DNA of 64,000 nucleotides, from the NCBI RefSeq assembly GCF_021129235.1, contig NZ_JAJOMA010000021.1, positions 1-64,000 on the forward strand, in the 5' to 3' direction. Numbering within the stretch: the stretch's first letter is position 1; each line of letters begins with the position of its first letter. The translations under genes were made by a program, and so were the position numbers. The notes below the pieces were generated by a model that was not told the origin of the DNA, searched no databases, and saw nothing but the letters and a program-made list of their open reading frames with translations. The stretch is from Kineosporia mesophila. GTDB lineage: Bacteria; Actinomycetota; Actinomycetes; Actinomycetales; Kineosporiaceae. Positions 19,504 to 27,226 of this stretch are shown here, one piece after another.

Positions 19504-19530
19504 GCAAGCAGCTTGCATCTCTTGCGCAAG
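19504..19530. promoter_or_regulatory. LacI-type operators upstream of lacI
   Basis: CTTGCGCAAG (19521-19530) is a perfect 10-bp palindrome. GCAAG-CAG-CTTGC (19504-19516) is a second dyad a few bases closer to the gene. Together with TTGCGCAA at 18338 they suggest autoregulation and operon control by the same protein. The position 23-50 bp before the GTG start suits a repressor blocking promoter clearance. Confidence 0.5.
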
Positions 19531-19743
19531 AAGCCGCCCGGGGATGGTGGCGGAGGGCCGAAAAAAGAGGCCCCTCTAACGCTGAGTAATCAGAGCGGGA
19601 CAGCATCAGAGCAATCGGGGACGAAACGAAGATTGAGCGCATCGGGGGCGGCGAGGTTGCCCGGGGATGGTTTGCCTGATCAGGAAACTGGGGACGGGCG
19701 GTCGGCTCGGGGAAAGGGGCCCCTGGAGCCCTGCACGTCGTCC

Positions 19744-20283
19744 TTAATTTTGGCTTTTTGCGGGCTCTTTCGAGTGGCTGTTCGCCAGCACCAGGACCGC
19801 CACACCGGCCAGGACGAGGATGTCGCCCACGCTGAAGACGTTGGCGAAGGGGAGCCCACTGGGGATGGCGAAGATGTCACCGAGCCAGGGCAGGGTCGGG
19901 TTCTCCAGCATGCCGGAGTTCGAAAAACCCTTGTCAGCAGGCAGTCCTGCCGTTCGGACCGCCCATTCGGAGGCCGGTAGCGTGCCGTGGTTCAGGGCTA
20001 TCGTCACTCCGTTCAGCGCCGCGCCGAGGGCGATCAGGGGTACGCCACGGACCGCGCGGTTCAGCCACAGGAATACCGCAGCCAGTGCGTAGGTCAGCAG
20101 GTGCACCGGAAATCCCAGCCAGGCGGGCACATCCGAGAGCACCGAGAAGAGCAGCACCTGGAGCAGCAGGGCGATCGGCAGCAGGACCCAGCCGCGTACG
20201 GGGATCTCGCCCAGCCGCTGGAAACTGCCGCCGGTCAAGGGAACAGCCAGCACCAGAAGGAGAGCCACGACGCCCACGATCAT
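19744..20283 (-). CDS. DUF5317 integral membrane protein
   Basis: 179 aa with about five hydrophobic helices (roughly 2-15, 30-50, 58-75, 80-95, 150-170). Conserved-looking elements are the LNHGTLPASEWAV loop and the FANVFSVGDILVLAG helix, which fit DUF5317, an actinobacterial membrane family of unknown function. Its ATG overlaps the stop of the GGDEF-EAL gene (ATGA), so it is translationally coupled to it. A GC-rich hairpin (GGCTC...GAGCC, about 19700-19730) after the stop may end transcription. The 19531-19743 stretch otherwise shows nothing recognisable. Confidence 0.8.
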   Translation of the reverse strand: MIVGVVALLLVLAVPLTGGSFQRLGEIPVRGWVLLPIALLLQVLLFSVLSDVPAWLGFPVHLLTYALAAVFLWLNRAVRGVPLIALGAALNGVTIALNHGTLPASEWAVRTAGLPADKGFSNSGMLENPTLPWLGDIFAIPSGLPFANVFSVGDILVLAGVAVLVLANSHSKEPAKSQN

Positions 20284-22436
20284 GCGGGCTTCTCCTCCCG
20301 AGCGTCACGACTCTCGCGGATCGGCAGCGGGGTGGGCGCTCCCAGCCGTTCCACCGTCCCCACGGTCACCGGGCGGGCCCCGGCCAGACCACCGACCACG
20401 TGCTCCCGGCGGTGCGACTCCCAGTCGGTGAGCCAGGCGTCGAACTCGGTGGCGGACAGCGGCGCCTGCACGGTGAATCCCTGGATCACATCACATCCGA
20501 GAACCTGTAGATGGCGCCAGCTCTCGATGTCCTCGACCCCTTCCGCAACTACCCGCAGGCCGAGGTTGTGGCCCAGGTCGATGGTCGACCGGACGATGAT
20601 CTGGTCGTTGTCGTCGCTGGTCATGCCGGTGATGAAGCTGCGGTCGATCTTCAGCTCGTCGACCGAGAGGCGCTTGAGGTAGGCGAGGGACGAATAGCCG
20701 GTGCCGTAGTCGTCGATGGCGATGCGCACCCCGCCGGCCCGCAGCATGGCCAGCACGGCCACGGCCCGGTGCGGGTCGGTCATCACGGTGTTCTCGGTGA
20801 CCTCGAGCGTGAGCAGGGCGGGAGGCACGCAGTAGCGCTTGAGCAGGGAGTCGACCTGCTCGGGCAGGCGCACGTCGGCCAGGTGCCGCACCGAGAGGTT
20901 GACGGCCACGCCCAGGTGCCGGCCCTGGTCCAGCCAGACCCGGGTGCGGCTGATGGCCTGCTCCAGCACGACCAGGGTGAGCTGGGTGATCAGCTCGGTG
21001 GTCTCGGCGATCGGGATGAACTGGTCGGCGCCCAGCAGGCCGCGGTGCGGGTGCTGCCAGCGCACCAGAGCCTCGGCGCCGACCACCCGGCCGGACCGTA
21101 CGTCGCACTTCGGCTGGTAGTAGACGGTGAGCTGGTCGTCGGCCAGGGCGTCGTGCAGCTGCGTGAGCAGTAGCAGGCGCTCGGTGGTGTTCTCGTCCTT
21201 GCTCGGGTCGTAGACGGCCACCCCGCCCCCGTTGCCCTTGGCCAGGTACATCGCGATGTCGGCCTTGGCGAGCAGGTCGGCGCTGCTGCGGGCGTGCTGC
21301 GGGGCCAGGGCGATCCCGATGCTGGCCCGCACCTCCAGCCGGATGCCGGCCACGCTGACCGGGTCGTCGAGGGTGGCCGTGAGCTTCCCGGCCAGGTCAC
21401 TGGCCTCGGTCAGGGGATCGGCGGAGGAGAGGCGGGTGAGCACGGCGAACTCGTCGCCGCCGAGCCGGGCCACCGTCACGTCGTCGGTCATGGCCGAGCG
21501 CAGTCGCCGGCCGATGTCGCAGATCAGGGCGTCGCCGGCTTCGTGGCCGAGGGTGTCGTTGATTTCCTTGAAGTGGTCGAGGTCGATGAACATGACGCCG
21601 AGCACGGGCTCACCGGCCGCCTTCTCGGCGAGCATCCGGTCGAGCTGGAGCAGGAAGAACGAACGGTTGGGCAGACCGGTGAGGGCATCGTGCTGGGCGC
21701 TGTGACGATGCTCCAGGGCCAGCTTGGAGATCTGGTGCACCGCGATGACGGGCATCAGCACCAGCGGCACGAGCCAGAGCGAGAAGTTGGTGACGGCCAG
21801 GCAGATCGGGGCCATCGCCACCATGGGGCCCCAGGTGGTGATGTTCTGGCGCACGTCGATCCACAGGCGGGCACCCTCGATCCGCCGGCTGGCCAGGGCG
21901 ATCACCGTCACGACGAGGCCGTTGTTGACCAGGAAGTAGGCCCCGGAGGCGAGGATAGCCGGGCCCACGTCGTCGCGCTGGAAGTGCTCGGGCACGAAGA
22001 ACGACTGATGGGCGACCAGGCTGAAGATCCAGCGGCCGGCCGCCACGGCCAGCACGTACTGCCCGAGGTTGAACACCGGCCGGGACCAGTGCCGCCCCTG
22101 TTTCAGGTCGTCGATGAGCAGCGGCACGCACTGGGCCAGGATCACCAGACCGAGCGGGGCCGCGAAGATCAGGGCCACGATGAACGTGGTGGAGAGCGTC
22201 ATCAGGTAGGTGCGGCTGTCTTGCAGCACCACCTCGACCGAGGTCAGCTCGCCGATGATCACGCCGAGCAGCAGGAAGATGATCACCAGGCGGTCGACGC
22301 CGAACTGCCGGGGCTGCAACAGCAGCGCCGCCAGCGACCAGACGAGGATGGGTAGAGCCGCCACGATGACCCCGGCGACGAAGAGGCCGAGCGGTGTCAC
22401 CCGTGGGTGCGCCACGCCGGATCCGGTGTCCGTCAT
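20280..22436 (-). CDS. Membrane GGDEF-EAL protein (c-di-GMP metabolism)
   Basis: 718 aa. The N-terminal 220 residues hold about seven TM helices. The GGDEF domain has LGGDEF near residue 327 plus FIDLDHFKEINDTLGHEAGD. The EAL domain has VGAEALVRWQHPHRG near 452, LEVTENTVM and DDYGTGYSSL, so both active sites look intact. It is followed by DUF5317 through an ATGA overlap and preceded by a 33-aa peptide gene, with a strong hairpin in the 80-bp gap. The trio is probably one operon with DUF5317 as a membrane partner. Paralogous in plan, but not near-identical, to the gene at 10081. Confidence 0.92.
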   Translation of the reverse strand: MTDTGSGVAHPRVTPLGLFVAGVIVAALPILVWSLAALLLQPRQFGVDRLVIIFLLLGVIIGELTSVEVVLQDSRTYLMTLSTTFIVALIFAAPLGLVILAQCVPLLIDDLKQGRHWSRPVFNLGQYVLAVAAGRWIFSLVAHQSFFVPEHFQRDDVGPAILASGAYFLVNNGLVVTVIALASRRIEGARLWIDVRQNITTWGPMVAMAPICLAVTNFSLWLVPLVLMPVIAVHQISKLALEHRHSAQHDALTGLPNRSFFLLQLDRMLAEKAAGEPVLGVMFIDLDHFKEINDTLGHEAGDALICDIGRRLRSAMTDDVTVARLGGDEFAVLTRLSSADPLTEASDLAGKLTATLDDPVSVAGIRLEVRASIGIALAPQHARSSADLLAKADIAMYLAKGNGGGVAVYDPSKDENTTERLLLLTQLHDALADDQLTVYYQPKCDVRSGRVVGAEALVRWQHPHRGLLGADQFIPIAETTELITQLTLVVLEQAISRTRVWLDQGRHLGVAVNLSVRHLADVRLPEQVDSLLKRYCVPPALLTLEVTENTVMTDPHRAVAVLAMLRAGGVRIAIDDYGTGYSSLAYLKRLSVDELKIDRSFITGMTSDDNDQIIVRSTIDLGHNLGLRVVAEGVEDIESWRHLQVLGCDVIQGFTVQAPLSATEFDAWLTDWESHRREHVVGGLAGARPVTVGTVERLGAPTPLPIRESRDAREEKPA

Positions 22437-22455
22437 ACCGCCCCTGCTTCCCGTG

Positions 22456-22490
22456 GCGCCTCCCCGGTACTGACCCGACCGGGGAGGCGC
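22456..22490 (-). terminator. Strong hairpin between the 33-aa peptide gene and the GGDEF-EAL gene
   Basis: GCGCCTCCCCGG (22456-22467) pairs perfectly with CCGGGGAGGCGC (22479-22490), a 12-bp stem with an 11-nt loop. No U-tract follows on the minus strand, so it may attenuate or stabilise mRNA rather than terminate fully. It would set unequal expression of the peptide and the enzyme. Confidence 0.5.
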
Positions 22491-22516
22491 GGACGTACGG
22501 ATTCAGCTGACCGCGC

Positions 22517-22618
22517 TCAGCCCCACTTGTCTGAAGCGCCCACCAGCACTGCGAGGGTGACGACGGCCGTTACGACGCCCGCAGCCTTGACATATGCCGT
22601 TGCCTTGAACTCGTTCAT
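22517..22618 (-). CDS. 33-residue hydrophobic peptide upstream of GGDEF-EAL/DUF5317
   Basis: ATG at 22618 is preceded by GAGGAGGG with 5-6 nt spacing, one of the best ribosome binding sites in the window. The peptide begins MNEFKATAYVKAAG, continues with a hydrophobic stretch (VVTAVVTLAVLVGA) able to span or dip into the membrane, and ends in SDKWG. It resembles short membrane-associated peptides but I recognise no named family. It lies 80 bp upstream of the GGDEF-EAL gene on the same strand. The coding call rests on the ribosome site and composition. Confidence 0.6.
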   Translation of the reverse strand: MNEFKATAYVKAAGVVTAVVTLAVLVGASDKWG

Positions 22619-22800
22619 ATGGACCCTCCTCGTACGTGCCCGGAACTCGCCAGGTGACCATCCGCTCTGGCCCGCGGGTCGAAGTCGCGGGAGGTCGGCA
22701 GTGAGCGTTCCCGTCGGCTGTTCCAGCAACCTCGCCCGGGGGCGTGGCTACCTCGACACAGGGATTATGTCCACAATCGTCTACTTTGGGTACTCGCCGG
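22619..22800 (-). other. Long 5' leader region of the peptide/GGDEF-EAL unit, possibly structured
   Basis: About 180 bp between the znu terminator and the peptide start contain complementary segments. CCCGCG/CGCGGG with a 9-nt loop lies about 22673-22693, and CCAG/CTGG flank GCGGATGGTCAC at about 22651-22671. A frame runs through it, but its composition looks non-coding. It does not match the consensus of c-di-GMP-I, c-di-AMP or cobalamin riboswitches as I remember them. Whether it is a regulatory RNA is open. Confidence 0.3.
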
Positions 22801-22803
22801 TGC

Positions 22804-22826
22804 AAAAAGACAGCCGGATACCCGGC
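22804..22826 (-). terminator. Rho-independent terminator of the znuABC operon
   Basis: GCCGG-GTAT-CCGGC on the minus strand (22826-22813) forms a 5-bp stem with a tetraloop, followed by TGTCTTTTT (ending at 22804). It lies 14 bp after the znuB stop and has the classic stem plus U-tract form. Confidence 0.72.
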
Positions 22827-22839
22827 CGGGCCGGAAAAA

Positions 22840-23682
22840 CTAGAACACCCGGCTGCGGCCCCGGGCGGCGGCGATCAGCCGGCAGGCCAGGTAGATCGCG
22901 AAGGAGATGGTGGTGACGTAGGGGCTGATCGGCACACTGCTGCCGAGGGCGAGCAGGATGCCCCCGATCATCGAGACGGTGGCGAACAGGATGCTCAGCA
23001 CGGTCGCGCCGGCGGTGGTGGAGGCCAGACGCACGGCGGCGGCACCCGGGGTGACCACGATGCTCAGCACCAGCAGAGCACCGACGACCTGCACCGACAT
23101 CGCCACGACGAGACCCAGCAGCACCATGAAGAGCAGCGAGAGCGGGCCCAGCGGGATGCCGCGGGCCTGCGCCACCTCGGGGTCGGTGCTGGCGAAGGAG
23201 AGCGGACGCCAGATCAGCAGCATCACCACGACCACGATCACCGAGATCACCGCCAGCCAGGACAGCGCGGGCGTGTCGATGGCCACGATCTGGCCGGTGA
23301 GCAGGCCGAACTTGTTAGCGGCACGGCCCTCGTAGAGCGCCAGGAAGAGCACGCCCAGACCCAGCCCGAACGGCATCAGCACGCCGATCCAGGAGTTGCG
23401 GTCGCGGGCCCGCACACCGAGCAGGCCGATCAGGATCGCGGCGCCGAGCGATCCGACCAGCGACCCGGCCACCACGTTCAGGCCGAGCAGCAGGAATCCC
23501 GAGGCCCCGGCGAACGACAGCTCGCTGATGCCGTGCACGGCGAAGGGCAGGTCGCGCATCACCACGAAGGTGCTGATGAGACCGCCGACGATGCCGAGGA
23601 TCAGACCGGCCAGCAGCGAGTTGTGCACCAGGGGCAGCAGCTCGCTGTAGTCGGTGAAGTTGAAGACCTTGTCCCAGCTCAC
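22840..23682 (-). CDS. znuB: Zinc ABC transporter permease
   Basis: 280 aa with 8-9 TM helices of the ABC-3 (ZnuB/MntB/TroC) family: FVVMRDLPFAVHGISELSFAG near residue 40, the VGALLVLSIVVTPGAAA segment and the acidic/His positions that contact the ATPase. It forms the membrane channel for Zn2+ delivered by the binding protein. Its ATG overlaps the ATPase stop (ATGA). A Zur-type box upstream of the operon favours zinc over manganese. Confidence 0.9.
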   Translation of the reverse strand: MSWDKVFNFTDYSELLPLVHNSLLAGLILGIVGGLISTFVVMRDLPFAVHGISELSFAGASGFLLLGLNVVAGSLVGSLGAAILIGLLGVRARDRNSWIGVLMPFGLGLGVLFLALYEGRAANKFGLLTGQIVAIDTPALSWLAVISVIVVVVMLLIWRPLSFASTDPEVAQARGIPLGPLSLLFMVLLGLVVAMSVQVVGALLVLSIVVTPGAAAVRLASTTAGATVLSILFATVSMIGGILLALGSSVPISPYVTTISFAIYLACRLIAAARGRSRVF

Positions 23683-24557
23683 GATGGGCCTGCGCTTTCA
23701 GGGGCCTCGTCGTGGGGCTCGTCGTGGGGCTCGTCGTGGGGCTCGGAAGACGAATGGTGGACGGGGTGGTCGGGGATCCCGACCACCACCAGTTGCCCGC
23801 GCACCTTGAGGACGTCGACGGGCGAGCCGTACAGCCGGGTCAGGGTCTGCGAGGTCATCACCTCGTCCACCGGGCCGATCGTGAACCGGCCGCCGGCCAG
23901 GTAGAGCACCCGGTCGGCGTAGGGCAGCACCGGGTTGATCTCGTGGGTGACGAAGACGACGCCGGTGTCGTGGTCGCGCCGGCGGCGGTCCACCACGGCA
24001 CACACCTCACGCTGGTGGTGCAGGTCGAGCGAGAGCAGCGGCTCGTCGCAGAGCAGCAGCCGCGGGTCGCAGGCCAGCGCCTGGGCGATCCGCAGCAACT
24101 GCTGCTGACCGCCGGAGAGCCGGGAGGCCGGGGCGTCGGCGAACCGGGTGGCCCCGACCTCGGCGAGGGCGGCGTCGATGCGTTCGCGCCGCTGCCGGCG
24201 GCTCAGTACGGGCAGACCCCACTGGTGCCCGTCGTACCCGTAACCGACCAGGTCACGGGCCCGTACCGGGGTCAGGGGATCAAAGCGGCGCTGCTGCGGC
24301 ACGTAGCCGACCTCGCGCCGGGCGGCGGTCGGTGACTTGCCGAGCACGCTGATCGTGCCGGCCGACAGCGGCTGCATCCCGAGCAGGCAGCGCAGCAGGG
24401 TGGTCTTGCCGGAACCGTTCGCGCCGAGCACGGCGACGAACTCGCCGGGCCGGACGGTCAGGTCCAGGGCTTCCCAGAGTGGCTCGCCCGCGTCGAACCC
24501 GAGTGCGGCGCCGCTCAGGCGCACGAGCTGTGCGCCGTCCTCAATGTCACTCATCAA
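23679..24557 (-). CDS. znuC: Zinc ABC transporter ATPase with His/Asp-rich C-terminal tail
   Basis: 292 aa. Walker A GANGSGKTT, Q-loop YVPQQRRFDP, signature LSGGQQQ, Walker B LLLCDEP, and the H-loop in FVTHEIN are all present, so it should energise zinc import. The last 25 residues carry a threefold EPHD repeat after HPVHHSSS, a metal-binding-looking extension not needed for ATPase activity. At DNA level this is three perfect 12-bp repeats. The gene follows znuA by 7 bp and overlaps znuB. Confidence 0.9.
   Translation of the reverse strand: MMSDIEDGAQLVRLSGAALGFDAGEPLWEALDLTVRPGEFVAVLGANGSGKTTLLRCLLGMQPLSAGTISVLGKSPTAARREVGYVPQQRRFDPLTPVRARDLVGYGYDGHQWGLPVLSRRQRRERIDAALAEVGATRFADAPASRLSGGQQQLLRIAQALACDPRLLLCDEPLLSLDLHHQREVCAVVDRRRRDHDTGVVFVTHEINPVLPYADRVLYLAGGRFTIGPVDEVMTSQTLTRLYGSPVDVLKVRGQLVVVGIPDHPVHHSSSEPHDEPHDEPHDEAPESAGPS
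23706..23741. repeat. Three perfect 12-bp tandem repeats in the znuC 3' end
   Basis: The unit CTCGTCGTGGGG is repeated three times without change and encodes the acidic/His EPHD tail on the minus strand. Such units can vary in number by slippage without breaking frame. Confidence 0.8.
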
Positions 24558-24564
24558 ACCCTCA

Positions 24565-25527
24565 TCATCCGAGCGCTGAGGTTACCGCCTCGACGTTCGC
24601 CGTCATCCAGCCCACGTAGTCCTCCCCCTCGGGCAGGGTCTCGGTCACGCCGACCGTCGGGACACCGTCGGTCTTGGCCTGGGCCAACAGCTTCTCGGTC
24701 TCCGCGCTGGTGGTCTGCTCGTTGTAGACGAACGCCTTGACCTCACCGCCGGAGAAGATCTTCAGGGTCTCGTCGAGCACCTTGATCGGGATGTCGTTGC
24801 CCTCCTCGACCGCCTCGCTGAAGGCCTCGGGAGTCTTGTTCACCAGGCCGATGTGCTCGAGCAGGTAGAGCGGCACCGGCTCGGTGATGGCCACGCCCTG
24901 CCCGTCGTACTTGGTCTTGGCGTCGTCCTCGAGCTTGATCACGGCGTCGAGCTGGGTGTTGAAGGCCTTGGCGTTGGCCGTGAACGTGGCGGCCTGGTCG
25001 GGCCGGGCCTGGCCCAGGTCGGCCGCGATCCGGTCAGCGACCTTCTGGACGCTCTCCAGGTCGTACCAGACGTGCTCGTTGAACTCGCCGTGCGCGTGCT
25101 CGTCCTGCGTGCCCGTGGTCTCCTCCGCGCTCTCCAGACCGGAGACCTCGACCGCGTTGATCACCGGGGCGTCGCTCTTGGCCGCCTCGATCAGCTGGTC
25201 CATGAAGTCGTCGTAGTGCCCGCCGTTCTCGATCACCAGGTCGGCCTTCGAGACGGCCAGCTGGGTACGGGTGTCGGCCTCGAACGAGTGCGGGTCCTGC
25301 GAGGCGCTGCTGATGATCGAGGTCACCTTCACCGCGTCCCCGCCGACCTGGGCCGCGATGTCGCCGTACACATTGGTCACCGCCACCACGTTGAGCGCGT
25401 CCTGCGACGAGGCGGTGCCCCCGCTGGACGACCCGCCACCACAGGCGGTCAGCCCGAGTACACACATGCCCGCCGTGCCCAGGGCGAGTGCCCGTCCGCG
25501 CTTGTGCCCAACGTTCCACGCCATCAC
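24565..25527 (-). CDS. znuA: Zinc-binding lipoprotein of the znu importer
   Basis: 320 aa from GTG at 25527 (GGAAGGA 7 nt upstream; ATG three bases on is an alternative). Lipobox LGLTACGG predicts a lipidated surface protein. The cluster A-I fold is evident: NVYGDIAAQVGG, zinc-ligand His in SQDPHSFE, a mobile His/Asp/Glu loop (DEHAHGEFNEH), the second His in EHVWYDL and a late Glu/Asp ligand region. It captures Zn2+ for ZnuBC. A Zur-like palindrome precedes it. Confidence 0.92.
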   Translation of the reverse strand: MMAWNVGHKRGRALALGTAGMCVLGLTACGGGSSSGGTASSQDALNVVAVTNVYGDIAAQVGGDAVKVTSIISSASQDPHSFEADTRTQLAVSKADLVIENGGHYDDFMDQLIEAAKSDAPVINAVEVSGLESAEETTGTQDEHAHGEFNEHVWYDLESVQKVADRIAADLGQARPDQAATFTANAKAFNTQLDAVIKLEDDAKTKYDGQGVAITEPVPLYLLEHIGLVNKTPEAFSEAVEEGNDIPIKVLDETLKIFSGGEVKAFVYNEQTTSAETEKLLAQAKTDGVPTVGVTETLPEGEDYVGWMTANVEAVTSALG

Positions 25528-25576
25528 GACGCCGTCCTTCCGAGAAAGCCTGCACCCACGTGCCGATGGAGCTACT

Positions 25577-25591
25577 TGAGAATGATCCTCA
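25577..25591. promoter_or_regulatory. Zur box upstream of znuABC
   Basis: TGAGAATGATCCTCA is a 15-bp near-perfect palindrome matching the actinobacterial Zur operator pattern (TGAnAATnATTnTCA). It lies about 50 bp before the znuA start, so zinc-loaded Zur should repress the operon. An adjacent dyad GTAGCG/CGCTAC (25592-25609) overlaps the likely promoter. The divergent DUF4230 gene shares this 206-bp region. Confidence 0.75.
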
Positions 25592-25733
25592 GTAGCGTTC
25601 TCACGCTACCACGCGCCCCGCATGCAACCTGAATGGGCGCACCTGCGTCTGAAGTGAGACGATCATGTGGGCGTCACAAGGTGATCAATCGCCACTAAAC
25701 GGACTGGACGGACACACGAGGGTGGAGGGCGTC

Positions 25734-26630
25734 ATGGGGCAGAAGGCAACGACCAGGTCCGAGGTGTCCGGAGAGTCCGCAACCGGCTCCGGCGAGCAGG
25801 AGCGGCCGCTCACGGCCAGCCCCGCCGGCGGCCTGGAGAAGGCCGAGGACGGCCCCCGGCCCCGCGGTCTGGTGGGGCGCCGCAAGGAGCAGACCGAGCC
25901 GCTCCCGACCTCGGACAACGGCGGTGACGGCGGCAGGCGCACCGGCGACACGATCGTCTACAAGACCGAGCCGCCGCGGAAGCGCTCCGGCTTCCTGACG
26001 GCCGCGCTGGTGGTGGCCGTGCTGATCGTGTCCGGCGCACTCGCGCTGAACCTGACCACGGGCGCGCTCGACCGGCTGAACCCGTTCAAGGGCCTGGTGA
26101 CGAACCAGACCATCGACCGTTCCGGCCCGGCCGTGCTGCAGTCGATCCAGGACCTCGGCCAGTTCGAGGCCGCCAGCGGCTACTACGAGCTGGTCGTCGA
26201 CGTGGAGAAAGACGTCAAGCCGGTGCCGTCGTTCCTGGCCGGGCAGCGCACGCTGTTCATCGCGGCCGGTTCGGTGGACGCCGGGGTGAACCTCAGCCAG
26301 CTCGGTGAGGGCGCGATCGTGATGAACGACGACCGCACCGAGGCCACGATCAACCTGCCCGCCCCCACCATGAGCGACCCCACCATCGACTACGACCGCA
26401 GCTACGTCTACAGCCGCGACCGGGGTGTGTTCGACCGGGTGAAGGGCGCGTTCACCGACGACTCGAAGGAGACGTCGGTGCTGTACGGGCTGGCCTCACA
26501 GCGCCTTTCGCAGGCCGCCGCGGAGACCGACGAGCTGCGGGAGCGGGCCGAGAAGAACACCCGGGCCACGCTTGAGGGCCTGCTGGAGCCGCTGGGCTTC
26601 ACCAAGGTCACGGTGAACTTCGCCAAGTAA
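25734..26630 (+). CDS. DUF4230 membrane-anchored protein
   Basis: 298 aa from ATG at 25734 with GGAGG 5 nt upstream. About 80 charged, disordered residues are followed by one TM helix (about 85-107) and a C-terminal domain with the DUF4230 hallmarks: VLQSIQDLGQFEAASGYYELVVDVEK, a beta-rich middle and the closing ETDELRERAEKNTRATLEGLLEPLGF helix. The domain would lie outside the membrane. Function is unknown across the family. It ends at a strong hairpin. Confidence 0.85.
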   Translation: MGQKATTRSEVSGESATGSGEQERPLTASPAGGLEKAEDGPRPRGLVGRRKEQTEPLPTSDNGGDGGRRTGDTIVYKTEPPRKRSGFLTAALVVAVLIVSGALALNLTTGALDRLNPFKGLVTNQTIDRSGPAVLQSIQDLGQFEAASGYYELVVDVEKDVKPVPSFLAGQRTLFIAAGSVDAGVNLSQLGEGAIVMNDDRTEATINLPAPTMSDPTIDYDRSYVYSRDRGVFDRVKGAFTDDSKETSVLYGLASQRLSQAAAETDELRERAEKNTRATLEGLLEPLGFTKVTVNFAK

Positions 26631-26648
26631 CCGCCAGAAGAGCAACAC

Positions 26649-26680
26649 CGGGGGACGATGCACACCAGCATCGTCCCCCG
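26649..26680 (+). terminator. Terminator after the DUF4230 gene
   Basis: CGGGGGACGATGC (26649-26661) and GCATCGTCCCCCG (26668-26680) form a perfect 13-bp stem with a 6-nt loop, followed by TTGTTCT. It lies 19 bp after the stop. Confidence 0.75.
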
Positions 26681-26706
26681 TTGTTCTGTCGGACCCACCG
26701 TCTATC

Positions 26707-27174
26707 GTGACGCCGGTGGCCATCGAACCTTCCAGACCCAACCGCCGCCTCACCACCCCGACCATCGGCCTGATCGCGCTGGCCGTCCTGCTCGTCCTCT
26801 TCGCCGTCATCCGCTCGCACGGGCCGAAGGACGAGGGGGAAGGCGTCCCGGCCGGGGTGAAACAGCTGGTCGGCTCCCTCAAGTTCGACGAGGGCACAGT
26901 TGTCGCCCCGGTGACCTGGGTGAAGGTGACAGGGAACAGCGTCTGGAGTGACGACCTGAAGCAACAGGTCCAAGACCGCGACAACCTGGACTACGTGGTG
27001 CAGACCCCGATCCGGACCGAGGACGGCGACACGAGTCACCTGGTCTGGCCGGTCCGGACGGCGCAGAGCGGAGAAGGTTCCGACATCTTCCAGTTCGAGA
27101 TGGGTTCCCTGGATCTGAGCGGTCTCGGCGAGGTGCACACCATCAACCAGGAAGACCTCGACTCGCTCGACTGA
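26707..27174 (+). CDS. Hypothetical single-pass membrane protein
   Basis: 155 aa from GTG at 26707. A basic N-terminus, one TM helix (about 18-36), then about 115 residues of mixed polar sequence outside the membrane (VKVTGNSVWSDDLKQQV, acidic end). No family was recognised. It follows the DUF4230 gene after a terminator and ends before a second, similar hairpin, so it is probably its own unit. A promoter within the 26-bp gap is not evident. Composition supports coding. Confidence 0.65.
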   Translation: MTPVAIEPSRPNRRLTTPTIGLIALAVLLVLFAVIRSHGPKDEGEGVPAGVKQLVGSLKFDEGTVVAPVTWVKVTGNSVWSDDLKQQVQDRDNLDYVVQTPIRTEDGDTSHLVWPVRTAQSGEGSDIFQFEMGSLDLSGLGEVHTINQEDLDSLD

Positions 27175-27187
27175 GAACAAAACAGAA

Positions 27188-27213
27188 CGGGGGACGACTC
27201 CCGTCGCCCCCCG
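27188..27213. terminator. Bidirectional terminator between convergent genes
   Basis: CGGGGGACGAC (27188-27198) pairs with GTCGCCCCCCG (27203-27213) with one A-C mismatch and a TCCC loop. It lies between the + strand membrane protein and the - strand aminotransferase, with A-rich DNA on the left and T/G-rich DNA on the right, so it may stop both transcripts. Its core GGGGGACGA resembles the terminator at 26649. Confidence 0.6.
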
Positions 27214-27226
27214 CGTCCACTGTTGG

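Noticed and set aside
22503-22805. 100-aa frame covering the leader of the 33-aa peptide
   Set aside because: A different frame with shadow composition and no ribosome site; the 33-aa frame has GAGGAGGG at correct spacing.
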